Source of the DNA: Heligmosomoides polygyrus polygyrus
Taxonomy: Eukaryota > Nematoda > Chromadorea > Rhabditida > Heligmosomidae
Direction: 5' to 3'
Assembly (NCBI GenBank): GCA_947396885.1
Contig: OX377203.1
Coordinates: forward strand, 5,022,001 to 5,086,000
Length of the DNA stretch: 64,000 nt
Made by a program: the position numbers and the translations under genes. Below the pieces are notes generated by a model. The model made no database searches. It worked only from the letters and a program-made list of their open reading frames with translations, and had not been told where the DNA came from. Below, piece after piece: positions 32,901 to 40,128 of the stretch. Each line of letters begins with the position of its first letter. Position 1 is the stretch's first letter.

Positions 32901-35900
32901 GAGCAAGAAAAGGTGCCATAGAAGCCGCTTCTCACGCAGTTTCAGATGCAGTTTAGAAAAAATGGCAAAGATGTGTCATTTCCATTTCCGCGTTTTGTAT
33001 TCCGGTTTCCGGCCATTTTCGAACGTTTCTGTTCCGTCTTAGGGCTTTTTTTCAGAAAAATTTCCGCACATCCCTGGTTGTAAGCAACGCAGGAAAAACA
33101 TTCTTAATCGGTTTTTGTAGTTAGGCAAGGCAGCGCGATCAGAACAGTTGGTTGTTTTGTACCATAGAATTCGGGCAAAGCGTGCTGAACCTTTTCGATC
33201 TTTAGTATATTCTTTTTGAGATAAGGATTCCAAATTTGCGTGTAGTACTCAAGGTTTGGCAGTACGTACATCTTGTAAAGACGCATCAATACTGCCGCAT
33301 CGAAGCACACAATATTACGTAAGATCATAAATAGTGCACTATGAGCCTTTTGGTTAAAAATTTAATATGTTTCGAAAATTTGAGATCCTGGCTAAAAACA
33401 ACTCCAAGGTTTTTGACAGAACTGCAATTTGGCAAAGCTACACCAAGCTTTTTGATAGAAAAATCAACGGGATCAGGGTGGCCTATATGTAGAACCATGC
33501 TCTCATCTAAGTTGAGAGGAGTGTTCCAGCAAATAGCCCATTGATTCGTTTTTTCAGCTGAGGCGAGAAAAGCTGCATGTACCACTGTTCTATTCGCCTC
33601 GCTGTATGTGCCATATATTTTAATGTCATCGGCATAAGCTTTAACATGAATTCGAGAATCAGTCTCAAGTATTTCAGGTAAATCGTGGAAATATATCAAA
33701 AAGAGAAGAGGTGACAAGACGACACCTTGAGGTACCCCGCTAGAGCAAATATAGCTCGCACAGAAGGATTGTCTAACCTTAACCGTTATAAGCCGTTCAT
33801 CTAGGTAAGACTCGAATCAAGCCAGGAGTTTACCACAAATGCCTACAGAGCTAAGCTTTCCAAGTTTACTGCGGCACACTTTGTCAAAAGCCTTGGAGAA
33901 ATCAAAATATATGGCATCAACCGAATTTCTACTGTCGATTGATTGCTTTGACCCCATCATGAAAGCAATCGAGAATGTTCGTTAAAGTAGAAGCTCGGGC
34001 AGAAAACCGTGAAAAAAAGAAAAATAATAGAGATTCTATTGAACCCTACAGTAATTTTGTCTCTTATTATTCTTTCCATCACCCTTAATATGTCGTGCTT
34101 AAAGAGCATTTACTATACATTTGTTACCCTTTTTAGTGTCGCTGTACCATCCGTGCTGGCACCGTGCCGAGACTCCAATATCTGCTCAATTCAAGTCGTT
34201 CTCGAACGCTAAGATTGACGCTCACATCTTGGTTCGAGTCGGGTTGCAATATCTGAACATTTCCTTAAGCAGTAAGTCTTTGGTTTTATTTTTCTTTAAT
34301 ATTGAAGCAAACCAGATGTATGGGTAGTCAGCTGAAGGCTGACCATAGGACGGGCATTTCTTAGTATTGATCCTTCACTCTTCTCATGATTGCGGAATTC
34401 CTAATTCGGCTCTATTCGCGTTCGGGGTGGCTCGCGGCTTTCTACAGGTCAACGAAAAACTCAAGCAAAACTTGAGTATACGTTAATTTAGGCATAAGCA
34501 ACAACAGACTAAAATATTCGAAGAAAAACTACTTGAGCTTCGGTACGCAGCCACATGTTCCACAATGACACGTAGTGAAATGTGGCAGCGCTCTGTACGC
34601 GTAAATCTTACGGCATGCTGAAATTTATTCACGAAAGTTTCTCTTAAGTTTATTTTTGCGGTTTTTATGCTTCTTTTTAGTTTCGTGATTTTTAAAAGTG
34701 CTAGTATGTTGCTGGTACTGTGTTTCATTTTTATTTTGCGCTAATTAGTTTGTAGCGATGTAGCTTCACTTGCCTTGTAGAACACCACATGCTGCCCTCC
34801 CTCCTCCAACGCGCCCTGCGCCCCTGAGTCAATGAAGGCGATGCGCTTATGGAGAAAACAGCAATTGCTTCAACTATCTGTTTACGGAAATCAAATTGCT
34901 TTTTAGCTCTCGTTCCCCAAGAGAAGGAACACGTAGTCGTCAGTCAAGGACTTCTTTACAACGAGCGTTTCAGTTTCTCTGAAGGTGCAGTTTTTGATGA
35001 TGACCGCAAACCGGTCGCCTTTATGTGCAAATCGTGAATCATTTTCAACTTTCAGTGAACAAAATGGAGAAAGAACTGTCTAATGCCTTGATCAAGGGAC
35101 TACCGTATCCAATACTCAAGGTAGTTTTGGATTTGTTTGCATTCTTGAAGCTAATTTTAATGTTGTAATTTCTAGCTATACTATTAGAACGTAAATGCAG
35201 AGGGTTGCTTGGAGTGCATGACCTCAAACTGCAGCATCTCTGGTATATGTGCTATAATTTAAGATCTGAGATCATGGACCAAAATAACCATTGTGCGTTA
35301 TAATGATACAAAAATAAAAGGCCTTATAGTAAAAACTACTATCATTCAAAAAAAGCTACTGTCGGTAATCTGTGATGCTTCATCCACCTTTGGGCCTTTT
35401 TGCAGCTATACCATTTTCATGTCAAACTGGACACTTTCTAAACAACACCAACTGAAGTTTTCCAAATTTCAACGAGCTCTTTCCACATTACACTAGGGAC
35501 TCTCCAAAAAAGTTAGAATAGATTTTTCTCCAAGGTATGACTTCTTTGAAGTATCAATTTTCTTGCCCCATGTCCTTGTCCAGGACGTCGCGATTTTTAT
35601 TCAAGTAGAAGTAAAACTTGTATTTTCATGGAGTTTCATACCTGTAAACGATGCAACAAAAACTCAACAACTCAACTCGTAAAGAACACATGTCCTCATT
35701 TTGATACTACATGTAGGCAGTACTTACACTATAAGTCAAACAAACATCGGTGACACACGGCAACTCCATGAGATTTATTGTGATACTTAATGAGCTGCAA
35801 TATGACACACAGAGCGGAGATGGAGAATAATGCCAGGAACCCTCTATTGTATTGACGGAATCTTCCCTGAGGTTGTGGGGGTCAGCGCACAGCTCACTAT

Positions 35901-38900
35901 ACCCCACGGCTCTCTCCTCGTACTGTTACTCCGTAGTGAGCCGCTACCGGGGCCCCACAATGGCCATGCGGCAGGAGGGAGTATAAACGAAAGAGTGGCT
36001 AACTTTGTCGCCAGACGCAGGGACGATCGATGTCGACTGGCAGGGTCGGAAATGCGGAGCTTGCGACGATCGATTGCTGACGTCAGTCACTTTCTCATGC
36101 TTCGGGCCGATCGAAGCGCTTCATCGGAAAGACATCGTTGAAAATAGCGCGCCCGGCCAGTCATAGGACAGAGGAGCGACCACGCGGTCGCGTCACTCGC
36201 CTTTTATTGCACTACACGATTGTTGCCTTTTTGCGACATTCTTGAAAGATCCCCAATCTCGGATTGATTCAGATAATGAGGAGCAGGAGATGATCCGGCA
36301 CTATTGTACTTTCACAATTCCACGGGTCGAGCAGAGGTCGAAAAAAAATTTTCGCCCAAACTTCGGCTAGGGGGTTATTTGGGGTGCTGATCACGAATCT
36401 AAGATTCGTTTTCAAAATTACGGCGGATTACGGTAGGTTACGGTGGGTACCGGTGAGTAAGGTAATGGTCACCGATTGCGCCCAAACTCCAGCGTAAAAC
36501 GAAAAACGGATGTCAGATTCGTGATCAGCATCCCAAATAACCCCCATAGGCGAAGTTTGGGCGAAATCGGTGATTATGACCTTGGCAGCCTTAGTCACCC
36601 GTACCTACCGTAACCTACCGTAATCCGCCGTAATTTTGAAAGCGAATCTCAGATTCGTGATCCGCATCCCAAATAACCCCCCTAGCCGAAGTTTGGGCGA
36701 AATCGGTGATTATGACCTTGGCAGCCTTAGTCACCCGTACCTACCGTAACCTACCGTAATCGGCCGTAATTTTGAAAACGGATCTCAGATTCGTGATCAG
36801 CACCCCAAATAACCCCCCCCCCTAGCCGAAGTTTGGGCGAAAAATTTTTTTCGACCTCTCCTCGACCCGTGGAGTTGTGAAAGTACAATAGTGCCGATGA
36901 TCCAATTAGCTGCTTCATCTTTGGATCTCACACTGGATAGCAGATTTCTGATCAAAGTCCCTTTCTAAATTATCCGAAAATGTGATCTGGTAAAAATCAC
37001 CCCTACTGAATAGCCCAAAGATCCGAGTTTTTCACAAGTGCCATTATTTGCACTATCGTTTTACTCAGGCTTTGAAAAAAAAATGTCGGATACGGATTAA
37101 CCGAATCAGCGTCGGATCCATTGTCTACTAGGTACGGCAGTCCGGATTCACTAGAAGTGCTAACATTATTACAGGTGATCGAATATCTTTCATCTGATGG
37201 CTTCGACTGGGGACGTCAGTACCGAGTTGCTGGCTACTACACGGCTTGCATGCTTTGGTACGTAATTGCTTTAACTCTATACTTTTTGGAAAGTTGACTT
37301 TATGTTTCTTTAAGGCTTTCATTCTACACATGGATAGTGTCGTTCGTGTGTCTTGCGTTTCTACCACACTACTTTTCGAGATGTGTCTTCTATACGGGAG
37401 CTTTCATGGGAATAGGTGAGTGAGCTAGTAGATGGTGCGATGGGAGTATAAATACAGCATAGTTGAGTTGTCGCCAATCTGCACAATCTACACGCGCTCT
37501 GTACTATGCATGGGCAGTGCGCCCGGAGGCCCCTTGGCACAGCACGGAATAAAAGGCACGGCATCCGCCGGGTTCGCACGTTAGGTGTCTCCCTGAGTTA
37601 CGGTAGCGGTCCGCCGCCGCCCCCGATTACAGTACAGTAGCGTGTTGTTGAGCCCGTATTGGACGAGCTAGAACGCGCAGAGCAGACTGTGCTCCGCTGT
37701 GCATATTTTCCGTCGTGGAATGGTGATTAAAGACTCTAGTCGTTTTTGCCCTGCTTTCTTTTTGAATTCCTGGTATTCATATGCTTTGGGGCGTTGACTG
37801 ACACCTGGGGGGGGGGAAGGGTTCGCCTCGTCATACACTTTAGCGAAGGCAATAAAGATTGAATAAGCCACATCCACATGACAGTTGCTCTATATTTGCT
37901 GCTGCTAAAGCAGTAGCGCGTCAAGCCTTAAACGAAGTGTTGAGTTTAAAAGCCTTTCTCGCTTTTCCTAATCGCACGCATGCTCTTCGAAGTGAGCTAG
38001 AGAATGAGATGGCGTGACTGGAGGAAAGTTCAGCTGAGGAGAATCGACTCAGCGAGCGAATCACCGTCCTAGAAATGACCCCTCCAAAGTAGCAATGCGC
38101 GCTCACCTCAACTCGCCTCATCTCGTAGTGAAATCTCGTCCGAGGCGGGCGCAGCACCCGGTCAGCCTACAGTAGTCGAGCGCGTCGCTCCGCCTTTTAC
38201 AGTAGTGGAAGACACCTAGCGTAACGCACCCGCATCCGCCTATCGGTGCTAATGCATTCGGCTTCGTGGGTCAGCGACGAGAGCGACAGCGACAGCACTC
38301 GAGTATGAACAGATTTCGGCGGCGCTCGCTCGGTTTTAATCGATTTTCATGTTTTGCATGGGCGACCAAAGCGACGAGAGCGCAGCGCGAGCGTTTGAGT
38401 ATGAACATCTTTTGGCGGCGCGCGCTCGGTTTTAATCGATATGCATGTTTTGCACGGGCGACAAGTCGCTCTTGTCGCGAAGTATGAACAGGGCCTTAAA
38501 GTCGCTCCGTTGTGCAGGATCCCTCTCGTTTTCCGTTAGATATAGGCGCCATTCAAATCCGAAAAATTTGGAGATTTTTTTCAATATCATACGCTGTCAT
38601 AGGTCTGTATTAGTTTACTACTAATTGTAGCAATATTACTCCAGGGCCTGGATTCATGGATGACTTTATGCAAGGTTATGTGGGTAAAGGGTAGAAATTG
38701 AAGCATTATCTGGAATTTGCAAAAACGTAGAAGTGAGTGAATAAAGGGACTGAATTATATTTTTAAACGAATTATATCACATCATGGTTGCCAAACTAGT
38801 CGTCTCCTCACTATCAACTGTTGGTAAACTTATCCATTACCGTTAACCCATTACCTTACCAATCGTGAATCTCAATCCGCTTACACAAACACTGTCTCAT

Positions 38901-39931
38901 AGCTATCGCAAGCTCGGATTTCTCACAAAATCCTATATGTGCACACCGCGGTCTTCAGGCGCTCCGCCCATGATTACGCGGAATGTTGGGGGATTTTACA
39001 GAATACTAGTCACATATACCTGTCTCTCATATACATACAACTGGCCTGTGAATAGTCATCTTCGTAGGCACTATATAGCACTTATTATTCAGTTGTTTTT
39101 CCTTATTGAGGTGCATAATGACATCATAGAATACTATGGACACGCTCGTCTGATCTTCTGTAGTGATCATGTTACTTGTGGATTGGCTTCCTACCCTTCT
39201 TTGGTTATTTTCTCCTTCATAGGCACGCAGGTTCATTGATGTTGGGCTTTTCCTCAATGTTTTCGATAGTTTTTTTAGTGCTTTCGCCGTTTGTAAGTTG
39301 AGTTCTGAGTTTTTTTTTACTATTCATGTTCTTTCCGGGCAAATTTTCGCGGCCTCTTCTCGATCATTGTTGGCAAATCCCTATGGATGTATTAATAATA
39401 AATAATAAATATATCGCTGACGTTGACTAGCGGATGGTACTGCTCGTTTTTTAGGTGATCTAATATTCGTAACGAACATTCCACGCCAGATGTACATCCG
39501 TTTTCCGGCGCCAAATGGTGACACGCTGTTGAAGTTCCGATTGTCGATTTGTTTTCACGCGACCTGTTTAGCCGGTAAGACTTGGAATACTTTATGTGTG
39601 TGCATTGTTCAGCACGCTTTAGAGCAAAGTTCTTTATCTTCTAATTCTAGCGATTCTATGCATAATAATCGGACTGTCGTTGTGGATCCTCGAATCGAAG
39701 CACATCTACCATTTTGACACAATGTTCTCGGCACGTCGACATGCCGAAGGTAGCGTGGTTGACGTCTATCGAGACGACGAGAGCGTGTCAACGAGGCTCA
39801 GCAGCGAGACGCGAATCTCCACTCGATGTCGTCTGAGTGATGAAACAGTGCCGACTAATCATCGCTGCCCCTCTATTGCTTCCGAGATCTACTTTCAATC
39901 GAATCCCTATCGTACGGAGCTGCGATTCTGA
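13440..39931 (+). CDS. doxa-1: dual oxidase maturation factor (DUOXA; doxa-1-like), nine exons
   Basis: DUOXA proteins are ER/plasma-membrane partners that let dual oxidase (DUOX) mature and produce H2O2; in C. elegans DOXA-1 works with BLI-3 in cuticle cross-linking. Exons: 13440-13518, 23375-23515, 34137-34271, 34907-34984, 35056-35120, 37175-37257, 37315-37415, 39455-39574, 39651-39931. All junctions are GT/AG and phase-consistent, giving 360 aa against about 320-340 in vertebrates. Visible features are an N-terminal NRT sequon (N20), TM1 at about 29-49 ending IILPG (family-typical ILPG), TM2 at about 57-77, an extracellular loop with an NIS sequon (N114), YNERF (family YNEEF), the hallmark [15 protein letters not shown] at 180-194, TM3-TM5 to about 282, and a charged cytosolic tail of about 78 aa. 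The start at 13440 follows an acceptor by 10 nt. Introns 1 and 2 (9.9 and 10.6 kb) are full of transposons. Confidence 0.9.
13730..14600. repeat. degenerate tandem repeat with paired ATCGATT motifs, 5' flank of Penelope element
   Basis: Four degenerate units carry a CAATCAATATCGATT-like segment followed by CAATATCGATTTTTGTG, at about 13750, 14115, 14240-14365 and 14565. Each is followed by AAATGGGCG- or AATAGGCGCTC-like sequence. They lie between the left hammerhead-like segment and the RT frame, so they may be the 5' region of the Penelope element or an older satellite. Confidence 0.5.
13860..14030 (+). repeat. Penelope-type end segment with hammerhead-like core and hairpin
   Basis: GAGGCTCTGAAGAAGGCG, ACAAAA, CGCCGAAACG reads as CUGAAGA, a GGCG/CGCC stem and GAAAC. 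This is the arrangement of a hammerhead ribozyme core and is known from the pseudo-LTRs of Penelope-like elements. A related copy lies at 16610-16660. The preceding CCTCAAACTTGGGCAATTAA and its inverse make a larger hairpin across 13870-14012. One extra A separates core and stem, so ribozyme activity is uncertain. Confidence 0.5.
14624..16420 (+). pseudogene. Penelope-like retroelement: RT plus GIY-YIG endonuclease, broken
   Basis: The frame from 14624 gives a Penelope-type reverse transcriptase: a [18 protein letters not shown] palm motif near 14869, then a degenerate catalytic box YIGDCF where YxDD is expected, then WLPFLNVEI. About 440 bp of this RT (14858-15295) is repeated in tandem at 15308-15745. 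The frame from 15631 then reaches a Cys-rich segment and a GIY-YIG nuclease start, [21 protein letters not shown] (near 16083), and a frameshift near 16200 moves the end ([19 protein letters not shown]) to another frame. Such elements copy RNA into DNA at nicked targets. This copy is dead: it has frameshifts, a stop at 15498 and a damaged catalytic box. Confidence 0.82.
14858..15745 (+). repeat. 450-bp-step tandem duplication inside the Penelope RT
   Basis: GAGGCCTAGCTATTGGTCAA occurs at about 14864 and 15314, and the following about 430 bp match closely (for example TATTGTCCGTATATAGGTGA at both). Point differences include a premature TAG at 15496 in the second copy. The duplication explains why the RT palm appears twice in a row. 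Confidence 0.9.
16600..16680 (+). repeat. Penelope 3' segment with hammerhead-like core
   Basis: CTGAAGAAGGCGGTTACGCC followed by GAAACG repeats the arrangement at 13975: CUGAAGA, a GGCG/CGCC stem, GAAAC. It lies about 190 bp after the end of the GIY-YIG frame, where a pseudo-LTR is expected. AATAAA follows at about 16649. Confidence 0.5.
16690..17630. other. no gene recognised
   Basis: A 99-codon open stretch on + (16887-17186) has no family motif. I treat the segment as intronic or relic repeat within DUOXA intron 1. Confidence 0.35.
17641..17712 (+). other. degenerate tRNA-like segment
   Basis: GCGATGGCGCGGGGGTAATG and a B-box-like GGTTCGATTCA at about 17689 are followed by GTGGCTGTCGC, whose last bases pair with the start (with G-T pairs). 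The D and anticodon arms are irregular. It is probably a tRNA pseudogene or SINE head. Confidence 0.35.
18127..18411 (+). mobile_element. RTE-type LINE, 3' fragment with GTGATACAG tail
   Basis: The translation [18 protein letters not shown] followed by a Trp/Arg-rich end is the C-terminus of the RTE reverse transcriptase seen in longer form at 41123-42452. The 3' end is ACAGGTGATACAGGTGAT. CCGACACTA flanks both sides (18118-18126, 18412-18420), consistent with a target-primed insertion and extreme 5' truncation. Confidence 0.85.
18776..19047 (+). mobile_element. tRNA-derived SINE, family A, inside hAT copy 2
   Basis: GTGTAGCGCAGTCGGAGGAG starts the head and CCTTTATCCTTATCCTTTA ends the tail. 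Comparison with hAT copy 3 shows the insertion point: AATGCATTTTGG in copy 3 corresponds to AATACATTTTGG before and AATGTGCTTTGG after the SINE, a likely target duplication with mismatches. Confidence 0.85.
19050..19288 (+). pseudogene. hAT transposase C-terminal dimerisation domain remnant
   Basis: The frame reads [20 protein letters not shown], then [12 protein letters not shown], the conserved hATC motif (SERxFSxAG type) used for transposase dimerisation. The N-terminal zinc finger and the catalytic acidic residues are absent. The element is therefore non-autonomous and derived from an autonomous relative by internal deletion. Confidence 0.8.
20040..20290. repeat. degenerate relative of the 36.3-kb CACTATTGTA MITE
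   Basis: CTATTGTACCTTCAAAACTCC on the left, and AGTTGTGAAAGTATTGTACG on the right in inverse orientation, frame the motifs AACCTACCGTAATCGGCCG and CCCAAATAGCCCCTTTGGGC. The same order of motifs fills 36290-36905. Confidence 0.6.
20340..20430 (-). repeat. Penelope/RTE-type end with GACGAGTTCGTCGAAACGTC stem
   Basis: On the - strand, TTGAGAAAGACGAG, TTCGTCGAAACGTCGG, then CGCAATAAAG resembles the CTGAAGA/stem/GAAAC segments at 13975 and 16617, but its core is degenerate. It is probably an end fragment of a second Penelope-like family. Its interior may lie in or beyond the nearby gap. Confidence 0.4.
20719..20918. other. assembly gap (200 N)
   Basis: A run of exactly 200 undetermined bases, probably a placeholder gap of unknown true size, inside DUOXA intron 1. 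Confidence 0.99.
21006..22592 (+). mobile_element. hAT-type transposon, copy 3
   Basis: The ends are CAGGGGTGCACATTTAACGG and inverse GTGCACCCCTG. The flanks GTCACAAC and GTCACAAT form an 8-bp target duplication with one mismatch. The interior is homologous to copy 2 but lacks the SINE. A tRNA-type fold-back at about 21430-21800 splits the hATC region instead. The motif [12 protein letters not shown] at 21835 is the second half of that domain. Confidence 0.92.
21430..21800. mobile_element. family-C tRNA-type SINE pair forming a fold-back inside hAT copy 3
   Basis: A reverse fragment (21432-21480, GCGCCAGGCGGGACTCGAACC) faces a forward unit whose head starts at 21639 (GCGCCATTGGTGTAAGG), with B-box region GTGCGGGTTGAAGTCCCGCC. 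The body continues to about 21770. AGAATA borders the insert on both sides, a possible short target duplication. The two units are head to head, so the RNA could fold back on itself. Confidence 0.65.
22600..23370. other. no gene recognised; TTTA-rich tail at 22628
   Basis: TTTATTTATTTATTATCACG at 22630 resembles the 3' ends at 26580 and 30600 that border LINE-like sequence, so an old LINE 3' fragment in reverse orientation is possible. Otherwise nothing is recognised before DUOXA exon 2. Confidence 0.35.
23375..23515 (+). CDS. doxa-1: DUOXA exon 2
   Basis: Encodes residues 27-73. It contains TM1 ([20 protein letters not shown]) and most of TM2 ([14 protein letters not shown]), aligning with DUOXA TFIVILPGIRGK and SLFIGAAIL. 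The acceptor is CATGTTCAG and the donor GTGAGC. An in-frame ATG upstream at 23323 is explained by read-through of the intron and is not needed as a start. Confidence 0.88.
   Translation, partial: TLTSSACFPSSSCRRSHSSSFFPVFVRSVYRRRSRFSSTCTSVPPF
23700..23880 (+). mobile_element. degenerate family-A SINE body
   Basis: GTGAATTAGTACCAGATTTG, then GCAGAATGCGTGGCGCACCC matches the body of family A (GTGAATTGGTA, then GTGGAATGCGTGGCGCATCCC). The head is missing or too changed to see. Confidence 0.5.
24130..24560. repeat. direct repeat ending CTCAAACTTGGGTAA
   Basis: A ~100-bp segment (AGTTTGC, TTTTCGATAC, TTTGATACACAC, ACGATTTTACCTCAAACTTG) occurs at about 24145-24240 and 24435-24535. The final motif recurs near 28723 reversed, near 45710, and in the Penelope end at 13900. 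This suggests dispersed ends of one element family. Confidence 0.55.
24600..25020. other. no gene recognised
   Basis: AT-rich intronic sequence of DUOXA intron 2. Confidence 0.3.
25070..25800 (+). mobile_element. LTR-like segment (possible solo LTR)
   Basis: A TATA box TATAAAATAAGCC at about 25397 is followed about 160 bp later by AATAAAACTG and by AATAATAAACC at 25664, the promoter/polyadenylation layout of an LTR. The sequence is GC-richer than its surroundings. No matching second LTR, primer site or clear TG...CA ends could be assigned, so this is tentative. Confidence 0.3.
25933..26037. repeat. short palindromic element
   Basis: CTAGAGTTTGCAC, then TGTGCTACAGGTGCTTGTCT and GGTAT are followed after six bases by the inverse (ATACCAGACAAGCACTTGTA, then GTGCAAACTGTTCTAG). 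Arms are about 48 bp with few mismatches. It would form a strong hairpin in DNA or RNA. Confidence 0.8.
26404..26568. mobile_element. palindromic MITE, GGGGCCGGATTC family, copy 2
   Basis: It starts GGGGCCGGCTTCTTCAATGA and ends TCGTTGATGAATCCGGCCCC, with inner arms GCGAAAAGCTCAGATAA and inverse. Its inner arms differ from those of copies 1 and 3, so related ends border different interiors. Confidence 0.82.
26628..26666. repeat. (AAAT)n microsatellite
   Basis: About ten AATA units. The preceding AACGTGCATTGTATAACACG resembles the 30.6-kb LINE end, so it may be a LINE 3' tail. Confidence 0.85.
26958..26996. repeat. (AAAT)n microsatellite, second
   Basis: About nine AATA units, 330 bp after the first. 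It may be a second LINE tail. Confidence 0.85.
27332..28035 (-). mobile_element. mariner fragment, internally deleted
   Basis: The left end TTAGGCTGTCCGAAAAGTTT after TA is a mariner terminus. On the - strand two transposase pieces are readable. One is an N-terminal/linker piece ([25 protein letters not shown]) at about 27800-28020. The other is the C-terminus ([20 protein letters not shown], then RWKKVI) at about 27403-27600. The catalytic centre between them is mostly missing and frames shift. The right end was not located. Confidence 0.8.
28040..30580. other. intronic, fragments of GTCGCG-rich repeats, no gene
   Basis: Segments near 28060-28170 and 29900-29960 contain CGCGACG and ATCGATATGGGAG-type pieces related to the palindromic element at 58553. 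At 28770-28970 a TCGGATAAT/TTTTTGGATGGTTCG-rich segment repeats internally. No supported coding sequence was found. Confidence 0.4.
31642..33076. mobile_element. hAT-type non-autonomous element inside the CR1 LINE
   Basis: The ends are CAGGGATGTGCGGAATTTTC and inverse GAAAAATTTCCGCACATCCCTG (read 33055-33076). A perfect 8-bp duplication GTTGTAAG lies at 31634-31641 and 33077-33084. Subterminal TTTCCG/TTCCG repeats replace the TTAACG repeats of the other hAT copies, so this is a distinct family. The 1435-bp interior has no recognised gene. Confidence 0.92.
33104..33990 (-). pseudogene. CR1-type reverse transcriptase remnant
   Basis: Two main frames (33325-33717 and 33104-33328, - strand) overlap by a few bases, indicating a frameshift after [10 protein letters not shown]. 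The catalytic aspartates of AYADDIK and DFSKAF are present. The RT normally copies element RNA at a nicked target. A stop between GICGKLLA and FESYLDERL precludes expression of an intact protein. Confidence 0.78.
34137..34271 (+). CDS. doxa-1: DUOXA exon 3
   Basis: Encodes residues 74-118. [20 protein letters not shown] followed by VGLQYLNIS corresponds to the DUOXA loop (SADIGLQVGLGGVNIT). The NIS sequon is conserved in position. The acceptor is TTTTTAG and the donor GTAAGT. Confidence 0.88.
34907..34984 (+). CDS. doxa-1: DUOXA exon 4
   Basis: Encodes residues 119-144. [11 protein letters not shown] matches the family YNEEFTW region of the extracellular loop. The acceptor is TTTTTAG and the donor GTGCAG is weak. 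Phase links it cleanly to exons 3 and 5, and the next intron is only 71 bp. Confidence 0.8.
35056..35120 (+). CDS. doxa-1: DUOXA exon 5
   Basis: Encodes residues 145-166. [16 protein letters not shown] aligns with EEYAKALEKGLPDPVL of vertebrate DUOXA, including GLPxP. The acceptor is AACTTTCAG and the donor GTAGTT. It ends in phase 0. Confidence 0.85.
35830..36180. other. GC-rich segment, unassigned
   Basis: It has GC-rich composition unlike its surroundings and an open frame on + (35830-36141) without motifs. It contains GAGTATAAACGAAAG and may be a transposon fragment. I cannot assign it. Confidence 0.3.
36290..36905. mobile_element. MITE with internal direct repeats (CACTATTGTA family)
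   Basis: TGATCCGGCACTATTGTACT on the left and AGTACAATAGTGCCGATGAT on the right are inverse. Inside, a ~130-bp module (CGTAACCTACCGTAAT, then GATTCGTGATC, then CCCAAATAACCCCC, then GAAGTTTGGGCGAAA) recurs about four times in alternating completeness. Located in DUOXA intron 5. A degraded relative lies at 20040. Confidence 0.8.
37175..37257 (+). CDS. doxa-1: DUOXA exon 6 (signature exon)
   Basis: Encodes residues 167-193. [16 protein letters not shown] is the most recognisable DUOXA motif (YRQYRLAGHYTSAMLW in vertebrates) and opens TM3. The acceptor is TTACAG, the donor GTACGT, and the end is in phase 2. Confidence 0.92.
37315..37415 (+). CDS. doxa-1: DUOXA exon 7
   Basis: Encodes residues 194-227. 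It contains TM3 ([19 protein letters not shown]) and the start of TM4 ([11 protein letters not shown]). The 57-bp intron before it is of typical nematode size. Confidence 0.88.
37430..38230 (+). mobile_element. LTR-retrotransposon remnant: LTR-like promoter plus gag-like coiled coil
   Basis: GGGAGTATAAATACAGC (about 37443) and GGAATAAAAGGC (about 37549) give an LTR-like TATA/polyadenylation layout. Downstream, about 37910-38090, the + strand reads a broken helical protein (SELENEMA, then [20 protein letters not shown]) typical of gag coiled coils. The stops are many. It lies in DUOXA intron 7. The superfamily is not assigned. Confidence 0.4.
38270..38490 (+). repeat. ~110-bp direct duplication with CGACGAGAGCG
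   Basis: GCGCTCGCTCGGTTTTAATC near 38320 and GCGCGCGCTCGGTTTTAATC near 38418 start matching segments, each followed by a GCATGTTTTGC and GGGCGAC motif. GTATGAACAGGGCCTT at 38485 resembles the terminus of the GGCCC-ended palindromes at 58553. Confidence 0.6.
39455..39574 (+). CDS. doxa-1: DUOXA exon 8
   Basis: Encodes residues 228-267. The end of TM4 is followed by a short extracellular piece ([16 protein letters not shown]) and the start of TM5. The donor is GTAAGA. Phase is consistent on both sides. Confidence 0.86.
39651..39931 (+). CDS. doxa-1: DUOXA exon 9 (terminal)
   Basis: Encodes residues 268-360. TM5 ([14 protein letters not shown]) is followed by a polar cytosolic tail rich in Arg, Ser and acidic residues, ending PYRTELRF and TGA at 39929-39931. 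The tail sequence is not conserved with vertebrates, as is usual for the family. Confidence 0.88.
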
Positions 39932-40128
39932 TTGTGTGTTAAAAGGCAAACAGCTTTATCTTTGTTATACTGTCTGTAATTTGCAAGCGTTACTCATCTT
40001 CCAACCGCTTTCGTTGAGTGCCAACATTTGATAGCGACTTTCTTTTGCTGCAATTTGGTTCTGACCACTGCCGAGAGTTTTTTTTTGGCCTGCTTCCAAC
40101 TCATGATGAGTTCTGCTCCGAAATATCC

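Larger units (their letters stand above)
30595..34010 (-). mobile_element. CR1/Jockey-type LINE, truncated, interrupted by a hAT-type element
   Basis: On the - strand the reverse transcriptase reads YFDFSKAF (about 33900), [17 protein letters not shown] (about 33700) and [10 protein letters not shown] (about 33620), then the thumb ([18 protein letters not shown]) and a C-terminal domain with [19 protein letters not shown] (about 33200). The coding part continues at about 31640 after the inserted element, then gives about 1 kb of 3' sequence ending in TTTA repeats near 30600. Stops and frameshifts, for example near 33820, make it inactive. The endonuclease part is absent. Confidence 0.8.

Noticed and set aside
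35830..36141. A 103-codon + frame as a gene
   Set aside because: No splice partners, no motif, and a compositional shift; probably repeat-derived.
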